Source: Denitrobacterium detoxificans
GTDB taxonomy: Bacteria > Actinomycetota > Coriobacteriia > Coriobacteriales > Eggerthellaceae
Direction: 5' to 3'
NCBI RefSeq assembly: GCF_015062615.1
Contig: NZ_SUUH01000006.1
Location: forward strand, 1-64,000
DNA: 64,000 bases
The translations under genes and the position numbers were made by a program. The notes beneath the pieces were generated by a model. The model was not told the origin of the DNA, searched no databases, and saw nothing but the letters and a program-made list of their open reading frames with translations. Within the stretch, counting starts at the first letter, position 1. The number at the start of each line of letters is the position of its first letter. Below, piece after piece: positions 33,351-42,696 of this stretch.

Positions 33351-34304
33351 GTGATTTACACGATTACGTTCAATCCAGCCATAGATTGCGTAATGCACGT
33401 GGATGATCTTGCCTTTGGGCACATCAACAGGGCCGCTTCTCAGGAATTCTTTTTCGGTGGCAAGGGCGTCAACGTTTCCTACGTTCTCAGCCATTTGGGC
33501 CGCACGAGCACGGCCTGGGGTTTCATTGCCGGTTGGACGGGTGCAGCGCTCGAAGCTGCGCTCCAGGAAGACGGCATTCCCACGGGGTTCATTCATCTTC
33601 CCGCAGGTAATACGCGTATCAACGCGAAGCTGAAGGGAACCGTTGCCGGTGGCGCTTCCGATGAGGAAACGGCTGTCAATGCTGCGGGCCCCGTCATCGA
33701 CGAAGCTTCCTTGCAATGCTTTTTCGACCAGCTCAGCGAAGTGCAGCCGGGCGATTTTGTCATCCTTTCGGGTGGCATTCCCAAGGGCACGCCGAAGGAC
33801 ATCTACGCGCGTGTCATGCAAGAGCTCGAAGGGCGTGATGTGCGCGTAGTGGTGGATGCCACCCAGGACGTGCTCATGCTTTCGCTTCCGTACCGCCCCT
33901 TCCTGGTGAAGCCCAACGACGAGGAGCTTGCGGAAATCACGGGTTGCGACCCCCTGGATGAGCAGGCGCTCGCCGACGGCGCGCGTATGCTGCAGGAGCG
34001 TGGAGCCCAAAACGTGCTGGTCAGTCGTGGCGGACATGGCAGCTTGCTGCTTGATGCTACGGGTCGCCTGCAGTATGCCCCCGTTATCGTGGGCACGTTG
34101 GTGAATAGCGTGGGTGCTGGAGACAGCACCGTGGCCGGTTTCGTAGAGGGTTTCCTGCGTGGAACCGAGGCGGGCCTTCCCGAGACCCAGGTGTACGACG
34201 AGGCCTACAAACTTGCGCAGGCATGCGGAAGCGCAACGGCGTTTTCGCCGGGCCTTGCGCCTGCCGAATTGGTGAACGAGCTGCTCGCGCGGCTTGAGTC
34301 ATAG
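33351..34304 (+). CDS. fruK: 1-phosphofructokinase
   Basis: A 317-aa PfkB-family kinase that phosphorylates fructose 1-phosphate to fructose 1,6-bisphosphate. Motifs: FNPAIDCVMHVDDL at the N-terminus, FFGGKGVNVSYVLSHLG (substrate site), and the C-terminal NSVGAGDSTVAGFVEG with the catalytic Asp. The start is GTG at 33351 after AAAGG. It opens the operon and is followed by the fructose EII gene, the standard fru order. Confidence 0.93.
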   Translation: MIYTITFNPAIDCVMHVDDLAFGHINRAASQEFFFGGKGVNVSYVLSHLGRTSTAWGFIAGWTGAALEAALQEDGIPTGFIHLPAGNTRINAKLKGTVAGGASDEETAVNAAGPVIDEASLQCFFDQLSEVQPGDFVILSGGIPKGTPKDIYARVMQELEGRDVRVVVDATQDVLMLSLPYRPFLVKPNDEELAEITGCDPLDEQALADGARMLQERGAQNVLVSRGGHGSLLLDATGRLQYAPVIVGTLVNSVGAGDSTVAGFVEGFLRGTEAGLPETQVYDEAYKLAQACGSATAFSPGLAPAELVNELLARLES

Positions 34305-34365
34305 TGTTGAGCGCCGCCGCAGCGCTTGATGCGGCAGAGATTCTTGTGAGAAAGGAGACTCCTCC

Positions 34366-36300
34366 ATGAGAATCATCGATTTGCTGGCGCCCGAAGCCAT
34401 CGAGCTTGGCGCGTCGGCCGCATCGAAGTCCGATGCGATTGACAAGTTGATTGGTCTGCATGAGGCTGCCGGCAACCTGAGCGATGTTGCCGCATATCGC
34501 GAGGCCATCCTGGCTCGCGAGGCCACGGGCACGACCGCCATTGGCGAGGGAATGGCCATTCCCCACGCAAAGACCGATGCCGTGGCGAAGCCCGCACTTG
34601 CGGCCATCACCGTTCCCGAGGGCGTGGATTACGACGCTCCCGACGGCAAGGATTCCACCCTTCTCTTCATGATCGCGGCTCCCTCTGACGGCGAAGTGCA
34701 CCTGGAGGTTCTCAGCCGACTCATGACCATGCTCATGGACCTCGACTTCCGCGAAGCCCTCATGGGCGCGGGTAGCGCGCAGGAATTCCTGCAGCTCATC
34801 GACGCGAAAGAGCGAGAGAAGTTTGGCGAGCCCGAGCAGGCCGCTGCTCCCGTGGTCGTAGAGGAAGCGACCGACGATCGCATTCGCGTGCTTGCCGTGA
34901 CGGCATGCCCCACGGGCATCGCCCACACGTACATGGCTGCCGAGGCGCTCGACCAGCAGGCCAAGAAGATGGGCGTTTCCATCAAGGTCGAGACGAACGG
35001 TTCGGGCGGTGCGAAGAACATTCTCACCGCCGACGAGATCGCCGCATGCGACGGAATCATCGTGGCTGCCGACAAGAACGTGTCCATGGCTCGCTTCGAT
35101 GGCAAGCCCGTGTACATCACGAAGGTTGCCAATGGCATCAACAAGCCCGAAGAGCTCATCAACAAGGTCCTGAACGGCGAGGCTCCCGTGTACCACCATT
35201 CGGGTGCCGCTGAGGCTACCGCCGATAGCGCGGAAGGCGAAAGCGCTGGCCGTCGCGTGTACAAGCACCTTATGGAGGGCGTTTCCCACATGCTTCCCTT
35301 CGTGGTTGCCGGTGGTATCTTCATTGCGCTCGCGTTCCTCATCGACACCATCATGGGTGCTCCGCAGGACGGCTCCTTCGGCTCTGCCACGCCTGTCGCC
35401 GCTTGGTTCAAGGGCGTTGGCGGCATCAGCTTCAACTTCATGCTCGCCATTCTGGCTGGCTATATTGGCCGCTCCATCGCCGACCGCCCCGGTTTGCTGG
35501 TAGGCTTCGTGGGCGGCGCCATGGCTGCCGCGGGCTGCACGTTTGCCGCTCCCGCTGGCACGGAAGTCTCCGCTGGCTTCCTGGGCGCCCTGCTCGCTGG
35601 TTTCGCTGGCGGCTACTTCATGAAGTGGATCGAGCATATTAGCGAGCATATCCCGCAGGCGCTCGACGGCATGAAGCCCGTTCTCATCTTCCCGCTCATT
35701 GGCCTGGCCTTCATCGGCCTGGTCATGTGCGCCGTGAACCCTGCTATGATCGTCCTGAACCAGGCCATCAGCGACTTCCTGAATAGTCTGGGTCATGCGA
35801 AGATCCTGCTGGGCATTCTGCTGGGTGGCATGATGGCCATCGACATGGGTGGCCCCATCAACAAGGCCGCGTACCTGTTCGGCACCGCCTCCATCGCCAA
35901 CGGCGACTACGATATGATGGCTGCCGTTATGATTGGCGGTATGGTTCCGCCGCTGGCCATTGCTCTGGCCTGTACGTTCTTCAAGGACCGTTGGACGGAA
36001 ACCGAGCTGAAGAGCGCTCCCGTGAACTACGTTCTGGGCCTTTCGTTCATCACCGAAGGTGCCATTCCCTATGCCGCTGCCGACCCGCTGCGTGTCATTC
36101 CCGCCTGCGTCGTGGGCTCCGCCGTTGCCGGTGCCATCTCCATGGCCTTTGGCTGCACGCTGATGGCCCCGCATGGTGGTATCTTTGTATTTGCCGTAGT
36201 TGGCAATTGGCCCATGTATTTGGTTGCTCTCGCAGCCGGCGCGATTGTTGGCGCCCTTATGCTGCGCATTCTGAAGAAAAAGGTTTCGAAGGAAGGATAG
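34366..36300 (+). CDS. fruA: PTS fructose transporter, fused EIIABC
   Basis: A 644-aa fusion. The EIIA domain (1-150) has phospho-accepting His67 in MAIPHAKT; the EIIB domain (about 172-275) has Cys181 in TACPTGIAHTYMAAE; the EIIC domain (about 295-644) supplies the membrane permease with KHLMEGVSHMLPFVVAGG. The protein takes up fructose and delivers fructose 1-phosphate to FruK. AGAAAGGAG precedes the ATG. An Ala/Glu linker joins EIIA to EIIB. Confidence 0.94.
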   Translation: MRIIDLLAPEAIELGASAASKSDAIDKLIGLHEAAGNLSDVAAYREAILAREATGTTAIGEGMAIPHAKTDAVAKPALAAITVPEGVDYDAPDGKDSTLLFMIAAPSDGEVHLEVLSRLMTMLMDLDFREALMGAGSAQEFLQLIDAKEREKFGEPEQAAAPVVVEEATDDRIRVLAVTACPTGIAHTYMAAEALDQQAKKMGVSIKVETNGSGGAKNILTADEIAACDGIIVAADKNVSMARFDGKPVYITKVANGINKPEELINKVLNGEAPVYHHSGAAEATADSAEGESAGRRVYKHLMEGVSHMLPFVVAGGIFIALAFLIDTIMGAPQDGSFGSATPVAAWFKGVGGISFNFMLAILAGYIGRSIADRPGLLVGFVGGAMAAAGCTFAAPAGTEVSAGFLGALLAGFAGGYFMKWIEHISEHIPQALDGMKPVLIFPLIGLAFIGLVMCAVNPAMIVLNQAISDFLNSLGHAKILLGILLGGMMAIDMGGPINKAAYLFGTASIANGDYDMMAAVMIGGMVPPLAIALACTFFKDRWTETELKSAPVNYVLGLSFITEGAIPYAAADPLRVIPACVVGSAVAGAISMAFGCTLMAPHGGIFVFAVVGNWPMYLVALAAGAIVGALMLRILKKKVSKEG

Positions 36301-36303
36301 GAC

Positions 36304-36567
36304 ATGTTCTCCGAGAAGGTTACGCTCGTTAATCCCCAGGGCTTTCATATGCGTCCCGCCAGCCTCATCGTGGCCGAGGTGGGCAAGCATGACGCCACCG
36401 TTACCATTGTGCGCGATGGCAACGAGATTCCCGGCAACAGCCTGATGGCCATGATGGCCGCTGGCATCAAGTGCGGCGAGGAAATCGAGATTCGCGCTGA
36501 AGGCCCCGAAGAGGAGGCCGCCGGTCGCGCCATCGTCGACTTCATCGCATCAGGAATGGGCGACTAA
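36304..36567 (+). CDS. ptsH: HPr phosphocarrier protein
   Basis: An 87-aa HPr. His15 (NPQGFHMRPAS) receives phosphate from EI; Ser46 (GNSLMAM) matches the regulatory serine phosphorylated by HPr kinase in other Gram-positives, although the flanking sequence differs. It starts 4 bp after the EIIABC stop and its stop codon overlaps the EI start. With only this HPr near the fructose genes, it may serve either this system or all PTSs. Confidence 0.94.
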   Translation: MFSEKVTLVNPQGFHMRPASLIVAEVGKHDATVTIVRDGNEIPGNSLMAMMAAGIKCGEEIEIRAEGPEEEAAGRAIVDFIASGMGD

Positions 36568-38273
36568 TGGAGCTGAAGGGCATCGCTGCCAGCGCCGGAC
36601 TGGGCATTGGCACTGTCGTAATTATCGAGGAGCCTTCTCTGGAGTACGCCAGTCATGCCGTGGATGACACGGCGGCAGAAGCCGAGCGCCTGAAGGCTGC
36701 CATTGCGAGCTACATCGAGTACACGAACGCGCAGGCCGACGCCGTGCGCGAATCGGTGGGCGCCAAGGAGGCCGAAATCCTTACGGGTCATGTTGCCATG
36801 ATCAACGACCCGTATATGCAGGGCGAAATGGTGAAGCTGGTTGATGGCGGTTCGTGTGCCGAAGACGCTCTCGTGCAGATCTGCGACATGTTCGCAAATA
36901 TGTTCGAGGCCACGGGCGACGAGCTGACCATGCAGCGTGCGACTGACGTACGCGACGTGAAGACGGGCGTTCTCGCCGAGTTGCTGGGGCAGCGTCCCGT
37001 GGACATGGGCGCGCTTCCCACCGGCAGCGTCGTCGTGACGCACGACCTCACGCCTTCCATGACGGCGGGCATTCGCCCGGGCACCGTTGTGGGATTCGTT
37101 ACCGAAACGGGTGGCCTTACCAGCCATTCCGCCATTCTGGCACGCGCCATGGAAATCCCCGCCGTGCTTTCGGTGCCTGATGCATGCAGTCAGCTTGCCG
37201 CGGGTATGCAGGTTATCGTCGATGGCGGTGCGGGCTCGGTTGCCGTGTCGCCTTCCGCGGAAGAGCTGGAAGCGGCCCGTGCCGAGCAGGAGCGCCTCCT
37301 GGCGGAGCGCGCCGAGCTTGCGAAGTTTATCGGCGTGTCCACGGTTGCGGCTTCGGGCGAGCAGTTCGAGCTGTTCGCCAACATCGGCAAGCCCGACGAT
37401 GCCACGCAGGCTATGGAGCGCGATGCCGAGGGCATTGGCCTCTTTCGCACGGAATTCCTGTTCATGGACGCTATGTCCATGCCCACCGAAGACGAGCAGT
37501 TCGAGGCGTACAAGAAGGTTGCGCTCATCTGCAAGGGCAAGCCGGTCATCGTGCGCACGCTCGACGTGGGCGGCGACAAGGAAATCGGTTACCTGGGCTT
37601 CGAGCGCGAGGACAACCCGTTCATGGGCTATCGCGCCATTCGCTATTGCCTGTCCAACGAGGACATGTATCGCGCCCAGCTGCGCGCCATCCTGCGCGCC
37701 AGCGCGTTTGGCGAAGTGCGCATCATGGTGCCCTTCGTGACGTGCGTCGACGAGATTGTCGCCGTGAAGGCGCTCGTGAAGCGTTACATGCAAGAGCTCG
37801 ACGCCGAGGGCGTTGCCTACGATGCCAACATTCAGGTGGGCGTCATGGTGGAGACCCCTGCTGCGGCGCTTGTGGCCGACCTGCTTGCGCAGGAGGCCGA
37901 CTTCTTCAGCATTGGCACGAACGACCTTACGGGGTATACCATGTGTGCCGATCGGGGCAACGACAAGGTGCGCTACCTGTACTCCACGTACAACCCGGCC
38001 GTGCTGCGCAGTATTCGTCGCGTCATCGAGTGCGGCAATGCGGCGGGCATTCAAGTGGGCATGTGCGGCGAAGCCGCTGCCGACCCGTTGCTCGTTCCCC
38101 TGTGGATCGCCTTTGGCCTGGGCGAGTACTCTGTCTCCGCCACCAGCGTACTTGCCACGCGCAAGAGCATTTCGTTGTGGAGCAAGGAAGACGCATGTGC
38201 GTTGGCTGAAAAGGCCATGCAGTTGAAAACCGCTACCGAGGTCTACGACCTGCTGAGGGAATCGGCTCGATAG
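36567..38273 (+). CDS. ptsI: PTS enzyme I (phosphoenolpyruvate-protein phosphotransferase)
   Basis: A 568-aa enzyme I that moves phosphate from phosphoenolpyruvate to HPr. The active His187 lies in TGGLTSHSAILARAM; the PEP-binding signature is DFFSIGTNDLTGYTM, with MCGEAAADP near the end. Length is normal. It overlaps the HPr stop by one base (TAATG) and ends the operon at a strong terminator. Confidence 0.95.
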   Translation: MELKGIAASAGLGIGTVVIIEEPSLEYASHAVDDTAAEAERLKAAIASYIEYTNAQADAVRESVGAKEAEILTGHVAMINDPYMQGEMVKLVDGGSCAEDALVQICDMFANMFEATGDELTMQRATDVRDVKTGVLAELLGQRPVDMGALPTGSVVVTHDLTPSMTAGIRPGTVVGFVTETGGLTSHSAILARAMEIPAVLSVPDACSQLAAGMQVIVDGGAGSVAVSPSAEELEAARAEQERLLAERAELAKFIGVSTVAASGEQFELFANIGKPDDATQAMERDAEGIGLFRTEFLFMDAMSMPTEDEQFEAYKKVALICKGKPVIVRTLDVGGDKEIGYLGFEREDNPFMGYRAIRYCLSNEDMYRAQLRAILRASAFGEVRIMVPFVTCVDEIVAVKALVKRYMQELDAEGVAYDANIQVGVMVETPAAALVADLLAQEADFFSIGTNDLTGYTMCADRGNDKVRYLYSTYNPAVLRSIRRVIECGNAAGIQVGMCGEAAADPLLVPLWIAFGLGEYSVSATSVLATRKSISLWSKEDACALAEKAMQLKTATEVYDLLRESAR

Positions 38274-38294
38274 CCGCTGCACCCAATTGCCTTC

Positions 38295-38336
38295 AAGGGG
38301 TTCGCATGGCATTGCGCCATGCGAACCCTTTGTTTT
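38295..38336 (+). terminator. Rho-independent terminator of fructose PTS operon
   Basis: AAGGGGTTCGCATGGC region (38295-38310) pairs with GCCATGCGAACCCTT (38316-38330) over about 13 bp with a 5-nt loop, followed by a T-rich run. Confidence 0.9.
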
Positions 38337-38455
38337 GCCCTTGCGGCGACACCAGTGGGTCGCTCGTCGTCATGCGCCAAGGGTCGAAGGCGGCCGACGT
38401 GCTCGTTGAGGGAAGTGGCTACCGGGACGTGCATGTGAATGGCGATAAGGTTGCG

Positions 38456-39835
38456 TTATGCGTCGCCCTCGTTTTGGCCTTCCTCGTCTTTGCCGATGCG
38501 AGCCTGAAGAGCTAGCACGTAACCCTCGGGATCGTTTTTGAATGGAATGCACTTTCGCTCTTCGAAGAGGCGCCTGTAGGGGCACCCGCCTACGCAGGTG
38601 GGCAGCCAGACGCATTCTCGGCATTCCTCGTCGGGAACGGGACAGGCGGTATTCAGGAACTTCGTGAGATTGTCGGCGTTGGAGGCCGATTTGATGGGGT
38701 CTGCCGGGTCCCAGTCGTGTGCGGTGCCGAAGCTAATGTCAGGCTTGTCCACGGCCTCCCAGCACTTATGCAGGTTGCCCGCATCATCGATGCCAGTCGA
38801 CCATAGGGTATGCGCGCCGCAGTAGTGGCCGCGCCCCTGGCTGAAGCGCTCGGATTCCTGACGGATGCTCACCTCGGATTCCGAACTGGAGCAAAGCAGG
38901 CCCACCTGTCTGCCCCGTTCTTCCGCGGTCGAACTGTCCGATACGGGGGCGGGGTAGTAGTGGAGCTTGTTTCCTGACTCGCTTGCGAGCTGGTTGATGA
39001 ACGCCTCGAGCTCGTTTACCTCGTCTCGATTTCCCTCGTGGACGTTGTGGCGTATGTGTACTTGGAAAGGCAGATGCAATTCGCGCAGATTTGCGATGAT
39101 CCGATCGAACGTGGGGCCTCCTCCGCGCAGGTAGCGTGTGGCGTTGTGGGTGTGCCCCAGCCCGTCGATGGTGATTTGGGCCGATTCCACCTTGTAGCGG
39201 TGGAGCATGTCGGCGATGTCCTGGGTGAGTAGGTACCCGTTCGTGATGATGGCCGCTCGGTAGGAAGCGCCATGCTTCTCGGCGAGGGCGATGAGCTGCT
39301 TGGAGAGCGATTCGATGATGTCGGGGGCCAGCAGAGGTTCGCCGCCGAACCAGTTTACGTGCAACGCCTTGGCCGATGACGTGCTGAGCATGCGTTCCGC
39401 CAGGGCGATCACGTCATCTTGCACTTCCTTCGTCATATGGCCGCGGCCATGATCCTGGAAGCAATACGGGCAGTCGAAGTTGCATCCCATGGTGGGGCAG
39501 ATGGTGAGCCCTACCATGGGGGCGTTACCGCATGCGCCGCGCCCCATGCATTCGAGCGCCGCGCGTTCGTCGAAATTGGCGATGATGCCCCGCTTGGCAA
39601 AGCGCTCGATGATGGGGTGGTTCTCGTCGAGCTCTTCCAATACGGAAAGAAGGTAGAGTTCGATGGGGGTGTATTTGGCGCAGTTACCCTTGAACAGGTT
39701 TGCGATGGCCGTCATATTCGTATCGGGAATGGGCGCGCTGATGTTGTAGCGCGATACGTGCCATCCTGCTTCGCCCGCGGTGCGCGACGGCGCTGCCTGG
39801 CCTTTCTCCTCCGCCTTTTCTGCGTCGAGGTTCAT
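38456..39835 (-). CDS. Radical SAM/SPASM peptide-maturase-like enzyme
   Basis: A 459-aa enzyme. An N-terminal region (25-105, starting with VSRYNISAPIP) is typical of RiPP maturases of this group. The SAM cluster is CPTMGCNFDCPYCFQ (C-x3-C-x2-C), followed by NWFGGEPLL. The C-terminal SPASM domain has YCGAHT, a later KCWE, then CPVPDEECRECVWLPTC and GGCPYRR, enough for auxiliary Fe-S clusters. Such enzymes install thioether, C-C or related crosslinks in peptides. GGGAGGGG precedes the ATG. It diverges from export module 2, but no precursor gene is evident beside it. Confidence 0.88.
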   Translation of the reverse strand: MNLDAEKAEEKGQAAPSRTAGEAGWHVSRYNISAPIPDTNMTAIANLFKGNCAKYTPIELYLLSVLEELDENHPIIERFAKRGIIANFDERAALECMGRGACGNAPMVGLTICPTMGCNFDCPYCFQDHGRGHMTKEVQDDVIALAERMLSTSSAKALHVNWFGGEPLLAPDIIESLSKQLIALAEKHGASYRAAIITNGYLLTQDIADMLHRYKVESAQITIDGLGHTHNATRYLRGGGPTFDRIIANLRELHLPFQVHIRHNVHEGNRDEVNELEAFINQLASESGNKLHYYPAPVSDSSTAEERGRQVGLLCSSSESEVSIRQESERFSQGRGHYCGAHTLWSTGIDDAGNLHKCWEAVDKPDISFGTAHDWDPADPIKSASNADNLTKFLNTACPVPDEECRECVWLPTCVGGCPYRRLFEERKCIPFKNDPEGYVLALQARIGKDEEGQNEGDA

Positions 39836-39972
39836 GTTGCCCCTCCCTCGATATCCACTTCGGCCATTGTACCGTGCTCATCGATCGATTCGCGTGCTTG
39901 GATACCATTTTGAAACGCGGAAGCCGCGGCCCTAGAAACGGGAGAGTGACACTTCCAAATAAGTGATATTGT

Positions 39973-40002
39973 TTGTTTTGGCCTGCCATTACTCTGTACA
40001 AT
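39973..40002 (+). promoter_or_regulatory. Likely promoter of export module 2
   Basis: TTGTTT (39973-39978) and TACAAT (39997-40002) are 18 bp apart, 24 bp before the ATG of the mini-HlyD gene. The 191-bp divergent region must also serve the radical SAM gene. Confidence 0.6.
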
Positions 40003-40026
40003 AGGCTCATGTTCTGAGGGGGCGGA

Positions 40027-40533
40027 ATGGCTGAAACGGGTAGCTCCATATTTAATAACCGGGCTGTCGAGCGCTTGCGCAGCCCCGATGATTTGGAAAA
40101 GTACGTCCGCATAACTAGCCCCAGCGTCTGGGTGTTCCTGGGCGCCTGCATTGCGCTTCTTGCCGGGTTGCTCGTATGGGGCATTTTCGGTTCGGTATCC
40201 ACCAGCGTTTCCTCTACGGGCGTGGTAGTAGATGGCCAGGCCATGTGCTTCCTCGATGCCGGAGATGTGGCAAAGGTCCATGAAGGCGATATCGTCAACA
40301 TCGGCGGCGAGCTCATGGAAGTCAAGAGCGTCGCTCCTATCCCCGCTTCCCGCGATGAGGCGAACCAGATACTATCCAACGACTATCTGGTGCATGCGTT
40401 GCTGAAGGGCGATTGGGCATACCAGGTCATCTTCGAGGGTGATTCCTCGAATCTTCCTTCCAGCGTCCCCCTTACGGTAAACATTACGGTCGAACGCGTT
40501 GCCCCCATTTCCCTTATCCTTGGGAGGCAGTAG
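40027..40533 (+). CDS. Mini-HlyD-like NHLM export accessory protein (module 2)
   Basis: A 168-aa protein built like the one at 16542: a cytosolic lead-in (NNRAVERLRSPDDLEKYVRI), one membrane helix (about 35-57), then a short beta domain (about 65-168). The lead-in is characteristic of NHLM bacteriocin secretion proteins, yet the coiled-coil arm and most of the barrel-sandwich domain of full-length HlyD relatives are missing. It starts the module 2 operon; GAGGGGGCGGA precedes the ATG, and the next gene begins 3 bp after its stop. Confidence 0.78.
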   Translation: MAETGSSIFNNRAVERLRSPDDLEKYVRITSPSVWVFLGACIALLAGLLVWGIFGSVSTSVSSTGVVVDGQAMCFLDAGDVAKVHEGDIVNIGGELMEVKSVAPIPASRDEANQILSNDYLVHALLKGDWAYQVIFEGDSSNLPSSVPLTVNITVERVAPISLILGRQ

Positions 40534-40536
40534 CGT

Positions 40537-42696
40537 ATGGCGCGCCGCATTGTCAAAGTTCCGCAGGTCATGCAAATGGAGGCCTTGGAATGTGGGGCCG
40601 CCTGCCTAGCTATGATCTTGGCGTATTACGGGAAATGGGTCGCCCTGGAGCAAGTGCGCGCCGATTGCGGTGTTTCTCGAGACGGTTCGCGTGCGTCCAA
40701 CATCCTCAAGGCGGCTCGGTCGTACGGCCTTTCCGCCAAGGGTATGTCGTATTCCGCTTCCGCCCTTCGTTCTTCGGGATCGTTTCCCTGCATTCTGTTC
40801 TGGAACTTCAACCATTTTGTGGTGCTGCGTGGGTTTAGGGGCAAGTTTGCCTACATCAACGATCCGGCGCGAGGGCAGGTGAAGATTCCTATCGAGCAGT
40901 TCGAGGATTCCTTTACGGGCATTGCGCTCGTGTTTGAGAAGACCGACGCGTTTCAGAAGGGCGGGAAGAAGCCCGATACCACTGCCTATGCGCGCGAGCG
41001 CCTGCGGGGGCTTGGCCCCGCGGTGGCGTTCGTGATGATCACCGCCGCCATCGTTTCCATCGCCACGATCGTTGATACGTCCATGGGTCAGGTGTTCCTG
41101 GACCGCATCCTTTCCGGCAGCAACCCCGATTGGCTTGTTCCCGTAACGATAGTGATGTTCGTGCTTGCCATGATTATCGGCATCGTTTCCATTATGAACG
41201 CTGCGTGGCTCATGCGCATCCAGGGCAAAATTGCCGTGGTGAGCTCCTCGCGCTTCATGCGTCATTTGCTGCATTTGCCGGCGGGCTTCTACGCCCAACG
41301 CATGGTGGGCGATCTGCAGCAGAGGCAATTGGCCAACGAGACGATTGCCTTTGCCCTCATCGGACAGCTCGCGCCTGTGCTCATCAACGTGGTCATGTTG
41401 GTGCTGTACCTGATCATCATGCTGAACTACAGCATTTTGCTTACGGTCGTGGGCGTGCTCACGGTTGTCTGCAATGCGTTCCTGGCGCGCTATATTTCAA
41501 AGAAGCGCATCAACATTTCGCGTTCGGGCGCCATGTCTGCCGGCAAGCTCTACGCGTCAACCGTAAGCGGCATCGAGATGATTGAGACCATCAAGGCTGC
41601 TGGTGCGGAAGACGGATTCTTCGGACGTTGGGCAGGCTATCAGGCTGCGGTGAACGAGAGCCATGCCCGTTCGGCCAAACTGAACGAGTACCTGGGCATG
41701 GTACCCCAGCTCGTTACGCAGATTGCCAACATTGCCGTGCTGGTGCTGGGCATTTGGCTCATCGTTGAGGAACAGTTCACGCCTGGCATGCTGTTGGCCT
41801 TCACGGGCTTCCTCAATGCCTTCATGCAGCCGGTGGGGCAGATAGTCGTGCTGGGACAGTCCATTCAGGAAATGCAGACGCAGATGGAGCGCATCGAGGA
41901 CGTCATGCGGTATCCCGTAGATGTTCCCGAAGATGGTGACGAGGCCGTTGACGCGCAGAGCCTGGATCGAGAGAAGCTTCAGGGCTACGTCGATTTGAAT
42001 GGAATCACGTTTGGCTATTCGCCGTTGGAGCCGCCACTCATCGACGGCTTCGATTTGCATATGAAGCCCGGTCAGTGGGTTGCGCTCGTAGGCGGTTCCG
42101 GATGCGGAAAGAGCACGATTGCGAAGCTGGTGAGCGGCTTGTATTCGCCTTGGAGCGGAGAGGTTTCAATCGACGGCACGCCCATTGCCGATATTCCTCG
42201 CCCGGTGTTGCGTGGGTCGCTTGCCGTAGTGGACCAGGACATCGTTTCCTTCGACGACACCGTTTCGGAAAACGTGAAGCTGTGGGATGCCTCCATCGAG
42301 GATTACGAAGTGGTGCTGGCTTGCCGTGATGCGGGTATCCACGATGTCATCCTAGAGCGCGAAGGTGGTTACTCTTCGCCTGTTCAGCCTGGTGGTGGAA
42401 ACTTTTCGGGCGGGCAGTTGCAGCGCTTGGAAATTGCCCGCGTTCTAGCCCAAGACCCTACCATCATCATTTTGGATGAGGCAACGAGCGCCTTGGATGC
42501 CAAGACGGAAGAGGAAATCATCCGATGCATCCGCGAACGCGATATCACCTGCATCGTTGTGGCCCATCGCCTGTCGACTATACGCGATTGCGACGAAATC
42601 GTCGTGATGGAGGATGGCAAGATAGTGGAGCGTGGCACGCACGACGAGCTCGTGGCAAAAGACGGCGCATATGCGGAGTTGGTGCGCAATGACTAG
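40537..42696 (+). CDS. NHLM peptidase-ABC exporter with intact C39 triad (module 2)
   Basis: A 719-aa C39 peptidase / ABC exporter. The peptidase residues are complete: Cys19 (MQMEALECGAAC), His93 (NFNHFVVLRG) and Asp109 (INDPARG), so cleavage after a double-glycine leader is expected. The ATPase has GGSGCGKSTIAK, FSGGQLQRLEIARVL, IIILDEATSALD and IVVAHRLST. It is closely similar over its length to the module 1 protein, which has lost the His. GGGAGG precedes the ATG. The stop overlaps the next gene. Confidence 0.9.
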   Translation: MARRIVKVPQVMQMEALECGAACLAMILAYYGKWVALEQVRADCGVSRDGSRASNILKAARSYGLSAKGMSYSASALRSSGSFPCILFWNFNHFVVLRGFRGKFAYINDPARGQVKIPIEQFEDSFTGIALVFEKTDAFQKGGKKPDTTAYARERLRGLGPAVAFVMITAAIVSIATIVDTSMGQVFLDRILSGSNPDWLVPVTIVMFVLAMIIGIVSIMNAAWLMRIQGKIAVVSSSRFMRHLLHLPAGFYAQRMVGDLQQRQLANETIAFALIGQLAPVLINVVMLVLYLIIMLNYSILLTVVGVLTVVCNAFLARYISKKRINISRSGAMSAGKLYASTVSGIEMIETIKAAGAEDGFFGRWAGYQAAVNESHARSAKLNEYLGMVPQLVTQIANIAVLVLGIWLIVEEQFTPGMLLAFTGFLNAFMQPVGQIVVLGQSIQEMQTQMERIEDVMRYPVDVPEDGDEAVDAQSLDREKLQGYVDLNGITFGYSPLEPPLIDGFDLHMKPGQWVALVGGSGCGKSTIAKLVSGLYSPWSGEVSIDGTPIADIPRPVLRGSLAVVDQDIVSFDDTVSENVKLWDASIEDYEVVLACRDAGIHDVILEREGGYSSPVQPGGGNFSGGQLQRLEIARVLAQDPTIIILDEATSALDAKTEEEIIRCIRERDITCIVVAHRLSTIRDCDEIVVMEDGKIVERGTHDELVAKDGAYAELVRND

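Noticed and set aside
34084..36390. Very long minus-strand reading frame opposite the fructose EII gene
   Set aside because: It is low-complexity antisense of a clear EIIABC gene.
38243..38434. 63-residue frame after the radical SAM gene as a possible substrate
   Set aside because: No ribosome-binding site or leader motif, and it runs across the fructose operon terminator into antisense of ptsI.
39832..39867. 11-residue frame MAEVDIEGGAT overlapping the radical SAM start, as a possible precursor peptide
   Set aside because: No ribosome-binding site, no leader or core, and the GG arises from the ribosome-binding site of the next gene.
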